The position numbers and the translations under genes are program-made. From DASQDT01 sp036380435 (GTDB lineage Bacteria; Acidobacteriota; Blastocatellia; Pyrinomonadales; Pyrinomonadaceae), in the NCBI GenBank assembly GCA_036380435.1, contig DASVES010000338.1, positions 1 through 12,383 on the forward strand: DNA of 12,383 nt, in the 5' to 3' direction. Shown piece after piece: positions 7,801-12,383 of this stretch (its first letter is position 1; each line of letters begins with the position of its first letter). The notes under the pieces were generated by a model, which searched no databases, had not been told where the DNA came from, and was given only the letters and a program-made list of their open reading frames with translations.

Positions 7801-8285
7801 GCGCGCGCATCCTCGGCGGCTGGCAGTTGAACTTCATCCAGTCGGCGCGCTCCGGCTTCCCGTTCACCGTCACCTGCAACTGTGGACTCATCCGGCCGTC
7901 GCTCGTCGGCGACCCGTTCGCGAACGTCCCCTTCGGACGCGCCCTGAACCCCGCGGCTTTCTCGACCACAGTGGGCATCACCAACGTGACGAACGCCGCC
8001 GGCCAGACCGTCAGCTACGGCAGCCTCGGGCGCAACACCTTCCGCGGCCCGGCGATCTGGAACACCGACATGTCGCTCTTCAAGAACACGTCGATTACCG
8101 AGAAGTTGAAGTTCCAACTCGGCATCGAGGCCTTCAACCTCTGGAACCACACGAACCTGACGGTGCCGAACAACAACTCGTCGGACGTGGGGAACGACCG
8201 CGGGCGGCCCACCGGCTTTGGCGTCTTCGACGGCGCCTATCCCGGCCGCTTCCTCCAGTACCGTCTGAAGTTCATCTGGAACTAG
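4860..8285 (+). CDS. Oar-like TonB-dependent outer-membrane receptor with carboxypeptidase-regulatory-like N-terminus
   Basis: This 1141-residue outer-membrane protein is predicted to import or bind a large substrate with energy from TonB-ExbB-ExbD; none of those partners is in the window. The ATG at 4860 follows GAGGT at 4850-4854. A signal peptide ends at AHA|QSS (residue 30); Met12 is a possible but less likely start. Residues 35-115 form a carboxypeptidase-regulatory-like beta-sandwich (GEISGSVTDANGAAVPKV, YTVEATAPNFQTY). A plug region follows from about 125 (VVTVTAEAPLVQ, ELPLSGRNFTQLALLTPGV, GQRPTNNNFSLDGVDNNE). The rest is a long beta-barrel with Oar-family marks such as EYGFFVQDDWKVNDRLTLNL near 675 and VSYTWSHTIDNA near 910. 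It ends YRLKFIWN, a typical aromatic-rich last strand. All six cysteines occur as three close pairs. Length fits Oar-like receptors, which are abundant in Acidobacteriota. The substrate is unknown. A terminator follows directly. Confidence 0.95.
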   Translation: MYTFRSGFSSSMRGAAALLFVIALSLSAHAQSSKGEISGSVTDANGAAVPKVNVKATNNGTGAVREDTASDDGAYSLQLLDPGLYTVEATAPNFQTYRAENVKVDVGSTQALPITLQAGQITDVVTVTAEAPLVQSESSDRGSVISGREVTELPLSGRNFTQLALLTPGVARAANAGVGGAGPDSRQFNNGDPRAGSGGPGSSNAQGDTPTSRFARSGGGALTVNGQRPTNNNFSLDGVDNNESQFGTVGVFPNPDAIAEFRVTTSVPPAEVGRASGAVINTTTKSGRNDFFGSLYYYGQNSALNAYHPMLKRDRAIAQSRGDTFIPEKAVQQIHEFGGTFGGRIVRDRTFFFFDYLGQRNNLPFPFTSTVPALGVTSGDFSAYSTIRDPLTGLPFPNNRIPANRLDPIAVRILDLFPDPTANIFNPGEFNRNYASQRNVQERINNYGIKVDHRFNSSNSLTVRFNDQKLKNVRDNFFKTPDDVPAPGLPTAGFGAGEEIGDTRQLVITDTHTFSPTLLNEFRFGLTNINIAIYNCGVLGACGVSETWGTDLGIPNVNLGGPETSGGPGIGWTGAGFVEFLGDGGLFQAKSRNPYFADSLTILKGNHVVKTGAEIRLRMLETICGGCAGFEKGAIGFDDGGTGNALANSLLGRTGFAQRSRTFGGPFDLRMQEYGFFVQDDWKVNDRLTLNLGMRYDLLPGPNAATETGGRIGYYFPEDRRIVEASGSGDRIVELDRNNFGPRVGFAYAVNDSKTLVVRGGYGLLYSLDGVDYPAGVRNPPNTNITFDNWTLASGPPTPTPLDPANVPTGTNLFTVDRRQKNGMTHQFQLSTQWQFSPDWSLDVGYVGNRSKNLLATLQQGSGGQGVARNAAGALINSVLLYSNVAESSYDALQTQLQKRLSNNIQGQVSYTWSHTIDNATGVFNGLGDAKNQGRQGPVDPFNLDADRGNSVLDIRHLLSASAIIDLPFGKGQRYLNDGMGARILGGWQLNFIQSARSGFPFTVTCNCGLIRPSLVGDPFANVPFGRALNPAAFSTTVGITNVTNAAGQTVSYGSLGRNTFRGPAIWNTDMSLFKNTSITEKLKFQLGIEAFNLWNHTNLTVPNNNSSDVGNDRGRPTGFGVFDGAYPGRFLQYRLKFIWN

Positions 8286-8339
8286 GCGGGGCCCCGAGGG
8301 GGCCGCGACAGTCGGCAGGCCCGAATGCGAATCAGAAGC

Positions 8340-8382
8340 CCGGAGCGGCGGTGAGTTTTTGGCCGCCGCTCCGGTTTGTTTT
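8340..8382 (+). terminator. Rho-independent terminator after the receptor gene
   Basis: CCGGAGCGGCGG (8340-8351) and its exact complement (8363-8374) form a perfect 12-base-pair GC-rich stem around an 11-base loop, followed by TTTGTTTT (8375-8382). It lies 54 bases past the receptor stop codon and separates that transcript from the TPR gene at 8466. Confidence 0.9.
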
Positions 8383-8417
8383 AGAAGGCGCTCGGCTCGC
8401 ACCGAGCCGCCGCTGTC

Positions 8418-8426
8418 TGATAGAAT
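8418..8426 (+). promoter_or_regulatory. Candidate extended -10 promoter for the first TPR gene
   Basis: TGATAGAAT provides an extended -10 element (TG, one base, TAGAAT) 39 bases before the ATG at 8466 and just past the receptor terminator. No good -35 hexamer stands upstream, which is common for extended -10 promoters. If used, transcription would start near 8433, giving a leader of about 30 bases. Confidence 0.45.
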
Positions 8427-8465
8427 CGCCCGCGTCCGACGAGCCGCCCCGCCCGTGCAGTTCTT

Positions 8466-10031
8466 ATGCTTTGTCGCCCGCTCCTTATCCTGACGATTGC
8501 TCCGGTCTTCGCCGCCGCTGCGACTACAACGGCGCGCGCGCAGGCCGGCACGCTCACGCCTGCTGCGCCGCCGCGCTCGCACGTCGAACGCTTCAGCACC
8601 GTCGAGATGCGCGCCGAGCGGGTTGAAGCGGACGCCAACTCAAAGCTTACCGCCGACCCGCGGGACGCCGCCGCGCTCAACTCCCGCGCCGTCGCTCGCC
8701 TCTTCCTCGGCCGCTACCGAGAGGCCCACGAAGACCTTCGCCGCGCCGTCTCAATCAAGCCTGACCGGGCCGCCTATCACGCCAACCTCGGCTCCGCTCT
8801 CTGGAAGCTCGGCCGCGCCGACGAGGCCGTCGCCGCCGAGCGCGCCGCCGTCCGTCTGGACGATAAAAACTTTCAGGCGCGCTACCAGCTTGGCCGCTTC
8901 CTCCTGCGGCTCGGCGGGCGCGAGCGCACGACCGAAGCGGTCGAACACCTCCGGCGCGCGCTGGAGATCGACCCGCGCCAGCACGACGTTCGCCTTGAAT
9001 TGATCACCGCCTATCGCGCGCTCGGCGACCGCGCTTCGGCTTCCAATCACCTCGACTTCCTCTGGGACGCGCGCCCTTCAGACCCGCGCGTCTTCTACAC
9101 GAGCGCGCTCCTCGCCACCGACCGCGACGACCTCACGGCGGCCATCAAAGACTTCCGCGAGGCCCTGCGCCGCGACCCCGCTTTCCACAGCGCGTGGCAG
9201 GATTTGGGCGTCGCTTACATGAAGCTCAAGCGTTGGGACGAGGCCATCGAAACCTTCACGGAGCTTGCGCGCCTGCGGCCCGAATCGGTCGAGGCCGCCT
9301 ACCTCCACGCCCTCTCGCTCTTCAACGCGGGCCGCGCGCGTGAGGCCGAAGGGGAGGCCCGCCGCGCCCTGCGGATCAACGCCGGCGCTGCCGAGGCCCA
9401 TACCCTTCTTGGCGTCGTCCTCGCTTCGCGCGGCGACGCGAGCGCCGAGGCCGTCGAGACGCTTGGGCAGGCCGCCGCGCTCAGCCCCAACAGCTTCGAC
9501 GCACACTTCTACCTCGGGCGCGTGCTCTACTCGATGCGCGATTACGCCAGCGCGGTAAAAGATTTGAGCGCCGCCGTCCGACTCAACCCGCGCCACGCCG
9601 AGGCGCGCTTCTTCCTCGGCACGGCGCTCGAAGCGTCGGGCGACTCGCGGGCCGCGCTCGAACAGTATCAGGAGCTGGTGAAGATCGATCCCCAATCGGT
9701 CTACGGGCAACTCGGCACGGGCGCCCTGCTCGTCAAACAGGGAAAGACGGAGGAGGCCGTGGCGGCGCTCGCTCGCGCGTCTGCGTCCGACCCGAAGAAC
9801 TTCGAGGCCCACCTCGCGCTCGGGCGCGCGCACGCGCTCGCGGGCCGCCACGCCGAAGCCGTCGCTTCTCTCGAACGCGCCGCCGCACTCGCGCCGCACC
9901 GCCCGGACGCACGTTATCAGCTCGGACTCTCGCTCCGCCGGCTCGGGCGCGACGAAGACGCCAAAAGGGAATTCGCCATCGTGGAAAAACTAAACGCAGA
10001 CTTCCGCGCGGGCGTGACGACCAGACATTAA
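8466..10031 (+). CDS. Exported TPR-array protein
   Basis: A 521-residue protein made almost wholly of tetratricopeptide repeats, so a scaffold for protein-protein contacts, probably periplasmic. The first 25 residues look like a signal peptide (hydrophobic LLILTIAPVFAAAA, cut near ARA|QAG). From about residue 67 to the end come roughly 13 units of about 34 residues. They show the usual W/L-G-Y-A-P spacing, for example AYHANLGSALWKLGRADEAV, AWQDLGVAYMKLKRWDEAI and AHFYLGRVLYSMRDYASAV, with helix B often ending in LxxDP or LxP. The third unit has a short insertion (GGRERTTEAVE). No enzymatic domain is present. No Shine-Dalgarno sequence is visible before the ATG at 8466, so translation may start on a short unstructured leader; the next in-frame Met (residue 48) would remove the signal peptide. 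Its partner could be one of the other envelope proteins here, but nothing in the sequence identifies it. Confidence 0.9.
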   Translation: MLCRPLLILTIAPVFAAAATTTARAQAGTLTPAAPPRSHVERFSTVEMRAERVEADANSKLTADPRDAAALNSRAVARLFLGRYREAHEDLRRAVSIKPDRAAYHANLGSALWKLGRADEAVAAERAAVRLDDKNFQARYQLGRFLLRLGGRERTTEAVEHLRRALEIDPRQHDVRLELITAYRALGDRASASNHLDFLWDARPSDPRVFYTSALLATDRDDLTAAIKDFREALRRDPAFHSAWQDLGVAYMKLKRWDEAIETFTELARLRPESVEAAYLHALSLFNAGRAREAEGEARRALRINAGAAEAHTLLGVVLASRGDASAEAVETLGQAAALSPNSFDAHFYLGRVLYSMRDYASAVKDLSAAVRLNPRHAEARFFLGTALEASGDSRAALEQYQELVKIDPQSVYGQLGTGALLVKQGKTEEAVAALARASASDPKNFEAHLALGRAHALAGRHAEAVASLERAAALAPHRPDARYQLGLSLRRLGRDEDAKREFAIVEKLNADFRAGVTTRH

Positions 10032-10299
10032 CAGCGTTGCAAGATTGTAGGGGCAGGGCAAGTCCGCGGCCCGCGACTCTCAAGACATTCAAACATGGAT
10101 GGACAGGACAAACAGGATAAGAAGATTTGAAATCTCCAATCTGAAATCTCAAATCAGCGCTTTCTTCATCCTACCTATCCTGTCCATCCATGTTAATTCT
10201 GCTGTTGACACGGGCCGCGGACAAGCTCTGCTCCTACAGACATCGACCGCGTTGAGGTTTGAACGCAGACGCTAAGCTGAGAGGGCTGAGGTCAGGGAA
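10032..10299. other. Intergenic region between the two TPR genes
   Basis: Most of this 268-base gap is a nested palindromic element, listed separately. The remainder (10239-10299) leads to the GTG start of the second TPR gene and contains its GAGG ribosome-binding site. I see no convincing promoter hexamers; TTGACA at 10205-10210 lies inside the right outer arm junction and has no matching -10. Confidence 0.5.
10046..10238. repeat. Nested composite palindrome (three inverted repeats inside one another)
   Basis: Outer arms 10046-10075 and 10209-10238 are inverted copies matching at 25 of 30 positions. Inside them, 10092-10108 and 10178-10194 pair perfectly over 17 bases; the left arm contains ATGGATGGACAGGA. 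Inside those again, AGATTTG-type sequence at 10123-10129 pairs with CAAATCT-type sequence at 10144-10155, and GAAATCT is directly repeated (10129, 10143). The middle and inner parts are AT-rich, unlike the flanking genes. There is no open frame and no obvious target-site duplication. It resembles a MITE-like or REP-like mobile or structural repeat assembled by successive insertion, but origin and activity are inferred. Confidence 0.75.
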
Positions 10300-12018
10300 G
10301 TGAAGACGTTTTCGGAGTTGTCGAGAGTTCCGGCGCGCGACGGGCGACCAAGCCCCGCGCTCGTTCTCTCACTCCGTCTCATCACGGCTTCGCTCGCGTT
10401 CGTCTTCGCTTTGCAACTCGCCAGTTCTCGTGCCCACGCACAACCCGCCAGTCAAAGAGGTCGGCCCAATGCGGTGCAGCGCGGCGGAGCGTCCACTTCA
10501 GAGTTGAGCGCCGCGGCGCGCTCCTCTCTCGACGCCGCCGTCGAAGCCCTCCAACGTGATGCTCTGGCCGACGCCGAGCGCGCGGCCCGTGTGGCCGTCG
10601 GGGCCGCCCCGCGCTCGCCCGTCGCCCGTAATGTCCTCGGCGTCGTGCTCGACCGCCTCGGCCGACGCGACGAGGCCGTCGCCGAGTTCGACGCGGCCAT
10701 CCGCCTCGACCCGGATTTCGTGGGCGCGCGCAACAACCTCGCGCGCACTCTGGCCGAGCGCGGCCGCACCGCCGAGGCCGTCGCCGAGTTCGAGCGCGTG
10801 CTCAAGGTAGACCCGACGCACGCGCAGGCCCGATTCAACCTCGGCTCGCTCCACGCCGCCACAGGCGACTTCGCCAAAGCGGCCGAGCACTTCGCCCGCG
10901 CGCGCGCCACTTCCCCCGACGACGCGCGCCTCGCGCTGGCCTTCCTGAGCGTCGCCTATCGTGCCGGCCGCAAGGCCGAGGCCGACGCGGCGGCCGACAC
11001 CGTCGAGCGCGCGGCCCTCTCAGACGCACGCGCCCTCTTCACGCTCGCCACCGTGCTCGCGCAGAGCAATCAGTACGAGCGTGCCGCGCGTCTCTACGCA
11101 CGCGTCAACGAGCTGACGCCGCGCACCTACGAGGTGCTCTACAATCTCGGCGTCGCGCTCTATAATCTCGAACGCGGCGAGGAAGCGGCCCGACATTTAG
11201 CCGAGGCCGCCGACCTCAACCCCGACCCCGCCGAGACGCACTTCCGCCTCGGCCTCATCGCCAGCGAACGCGGCGACAGCGCCAACGCCGTCGAAGAGCT
11301 GCGCCACGCCGTCGAGCGCGACCCGAAGAGCGCCAACTACCGACACCTGCTCGGCCGCGAGTACTTCCGCGCCGGCTTCTGGGAGGGCGCGATTGCGGAG
11401 TTCACACGCGCCGCCGAGATCGAGCCGGCTCAGGCGCAGCACTATCTTTCGCGGGCCGACGCCAACTACCGCAAGGGCGAGGCGGCGGCCGCTGCCGCAG
11501 ACTTCGACCGCGCCGCCGAACTCGACCCGAAGATCGAGAACATCGGCTACTGGCAGGGCTACACGCACCGCGTCGCCGGCGACTTCGAGGTGGCTCGCCG
11601 GCGCCTCGAAAAGTTCGTCGCGGCGCACCCGGCGCACGCCGACGCCCTCGCCAGCCTCGGCTTCATCGCTATCGAGCAGGGTCGGCTCGAAGAGGCCGAG
11701 CAGCCGCTCCGGCGCGCGCTCGAACTCGATGCAAAGAACGTCCCCGCGCTTTACGACTACGCGCGCGTCGCCCTCAAGCGGCGCGACTACGCGGAGGCCG
11801 TTTCGCGCTTCGAGCACGTCGTCGAGAAGCACCCGGCCTACACGCAGGCGTACTATCAACTGTTCCTCGCGCACACGCGTCTCAAGCAGACGGAGAAGGC
11901 GCAGGCCGCGCTCGCCGAGTTCAAACGGCTGGAGGGTCTGGAGAAGCAGACCACGCAGGAGCGCATGGCCGACGACAAGGTGCGGACGCAGCAGATGCTC
12001 GGCCAGTCGCCGCGCTAA
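10300..12018 (+). CDS. Exported TPR-array protein (second copy type)
   Basis: A 572-residue tetratricopeptide-repeat protein. The GTG at 10300 has GAGG (10288-10291) 8 bases upstream; TTG at 10318 is an alternative start. The signal peptide has a long N-region, with the hydrophobic core near residues 20-41 (LRLITASLAFVFALQLA) and a likely cut at AHA|QPA (47/48). After a Gln/Arg/Ser linker, residues from about 72 to 550 hold roughly 13 TPR units, including VARNVLGVVLDRLGRRDEAV, ARNNLARTLAERGRTAEAV and VLYNLGVALYNLERGEEAAR. The C-terminus is a charged helix (EFKRLEGLEKQTTQERM) that could be coiled. No catalytic motif is present. It shares architecture, but little obvious identity outside TPR consensus positions, with the protein at 8466-10031. 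Together they probably act as periplasmic scaffolds; partners are unknown. Confidence 0.9.
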   Translation: MKTFSELSRVPARDGRPSPALVLSLRLITASLAFVFALQLASSRAHAQPASQRGRPNAVQRGGASTSELSAAARSSLDAAVEALQRDALADAERAARVAVGAAPRSPVARNVLGVVLDRLGRRDEAVAEFDAAIRLDPDFVGARNNLARTLAERGRTAEAVAEFERVLKVDPTHAQARFNLGSLHAATGDFAKAAEHFARARATSPDDARLALAFLSVAYRAGRKAEADAAADTVERAALSDARALFTLATVLAQSNQYERAARLYARVNELTPRTYEVLYNLGVALYNLERGEEAARHLAEAADLNPDPAETHFRLGLIASERGDSANAVEELRHAVERDPKSANYRHLLGREYFRAGFWEGAIAEFTRAAEIEPAQAQHYLSRADANYRKGEAAAAAADFDRAAELDPKIENIGYWQGYTHRVAGDFEVARRRLEKFVAAHPAHADALASLGFIAIEQGRLEEAEQPLRRALELDAKNVPALYDYARVALKRRDYAEAVSRFEHVVEKHPAYTQAYYQLFLAHTRLKQTEKAQAALAEFKRLEGLEKQTTQERMADDKVRTQQMLGQSPR

Positions 12019-12019
12019 G

Positions 12020-12088
12020 ACGGCCGACGTACTTCGCGGCCGTGCGTCGCAATCGAAGCCGCCGCGAGGGCCGCACGCCGGAAGGCGT
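12020..12088. other. Two GC-rich hairpins after the second TPR gene
   Basis: ACGGCCG (12020-12026) pairs with CGGCCGT (12037-12043) around a 10-base loop, starting right after the TAA stop. A second small hairpin, ACGCC-GGAA-GGCGT, lies at 12075-12088. Neither is followed by a T-tract, so they may be mRNA-end structures or a Rho-dependent stop, not an intrinsic terminator. Confidence 0.3.
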
Positions 12089-12097
12089 CCGAGGGTT

Positions 12098-12128
12098 TAT
12101 ACAAGGGAAGTTTTCACAAAAGGGAAGT
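12098..12128 (+). promoter_or_regulatory. Possible -10 element and duplicated ribosome-binding-site-like sequence
   Basis: TATACA (12098-12103) could be a -10 element in an AT-rich patch; no good -35 is visible. AAGGGAAGT occurs twice, at 12103-12111 and 12120-12128, 17 bases apart. The second copy is correctly spaced to act as the Shine-Dalgarno sequence of the ATG at 12133. Confidence 0.3.
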
Positions 12129-12132
12129 AGTA

Positions 12133-12383
12133 ATGAGCATGAGTTTTACCGGAAGTGATTCGAGAAGAATGCGCCGCACGACGTTCGTGGCCCTGGCGGC
12201 GGTGTGTCTCGCTGCCATCGCGACGCGCGCGCAGGAACAGCAGTCGTGGTCGAAGCCGCTTGAGGAGTGGACGCGGGAGGACGCGCAGAAAGTTTTGAAC
12301 GCTTCACCGTGGGCGCGCAGACAGTCGATCAAAGTTGAGCAGCGCAGGACCGGCCGCATCGCCGGCGCGCCGAACCCGATCAT
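12133..12383 (+). CDS. Secreted protein of unknown function, 5' part (runs off window)
   Basis: The frame is open from the ATG at 12133 to the window edge, 83 complete codons. AGGGAAG (12121-12127) stands 5 bases upstream as a good ribosome-binding site; a second ATG at 12139 is two codons further in. An arginine-containing N-region (SDSRRMRRT) precedes a hydrophobic core (FVALAAVCLAAIA) and a likely cut at TRA|QEQ. The mature start, WSKPLEEWTREDAQKVLNA then SPWARRQSI, contains a W..EDA.K.L..SPWA pattern that I associate with secreted Acidobacteriota proteins of unknown role, some carrying a GWxTD domain. That domain is not within the window. The RR is not followed by a proper twin-arginine motif, so Sec export is more likely. 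Confidence 0.75.
   Translation, partial: MSMSFTGSDSRRMRRTTFVALAAVCLAAIATRAQEQQSWSKPLEEWTREDAQKVLNASPWARRQSIKVEQRRTGRIAGAPNPI

Noticed and set aside
4929..8582. A 1217-codon open frame on the minus strand, antisense to the receptor gene
   Set aside because: It is Val/Ala/Glu/Arg-rich with no domain, and is explained by high GC and codon bias of the plus-strand gene. The plus strand shows signal peptide, plug and barrel motifs and a proper ribosome-binding site.
10046..10238. An insertion sequence with a transposase
   Set aside because: The element is under 200 bases with no open frame; at most it is a non-autonomous repeat.

Overview
The window is GC-rich bacterial DNA, and most real genes encode exported proteins. 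The best fit is an Acidobacteriota-like genome, perhaps class Blastocatellia. This rests on an Oar-type TonB-dependent receptor with a carboxypeptidase-regulatory-like N-terminus, FG-GAP/ASPIC-UnbV (CRTAC1) proteins, long exported TPR proteins, and palindromic or tandem intergenic repeats. The assignment is an inference from gene families; there is no rRNA or other phylogenetic marker here.

Layout. Positions 1-2198 lie on the minus strand: a complete secreted CRTAC1-type protein (399-2198), then the first 97 codons of a second one (1-291), separated by a CGCAGAG repeat tract. A divergent intergenic region (2199-2372) holds a short palindrome. Three closely spaced plus-strand genes follow: a small secreted protein of unknown function (2373-2894), a DUF1801 protein (2954-3400) and a nitrilase-superfamily amidohydrolase with an intact Glu-Lys-Cys triad (3454-4455). 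A 404-base gap then carries a hairpin repeat, a candidate promoter and a folded leader. This leader precedes the largest gene, the Oar-like outer-membrane receptor (4860-8285), which ends at a strong intrinsic terminator. After it come two exported TPR-array proteins (8466-10031 and 10300-12018), separated by a nested composite palindrome of about 190 bases. The window closes with the 5' part of a small secreted protein (12133 to the edge).

How the genes may work together. Seven of the nine coding regions have N-terminal signal peptides. The receptor, the Ca-binding beta-propeller-like CRTAC1 proteins and the TPR scaffolds would all act in the envelope, which suggests a substrate-capture and uptake or surface-assembly locus. 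That link is inferred from co-location and shared export; they are not one operon, since the strands differ and terminator and promoter elements separate them. The nitrilase/DUF1801 pair looks like unrelated cytoplasmic metabolism.

I see no phage, transposase, CRISPR, tRNA or rRNA signal. The non-coding elements deserve the closest look: the receptor leader, where one segment can pair either upstream or with the ribosome-binding site, and the nested palindrome at 10046-10238. I could not demonstrate a clearly new biological system from the sequence alone.
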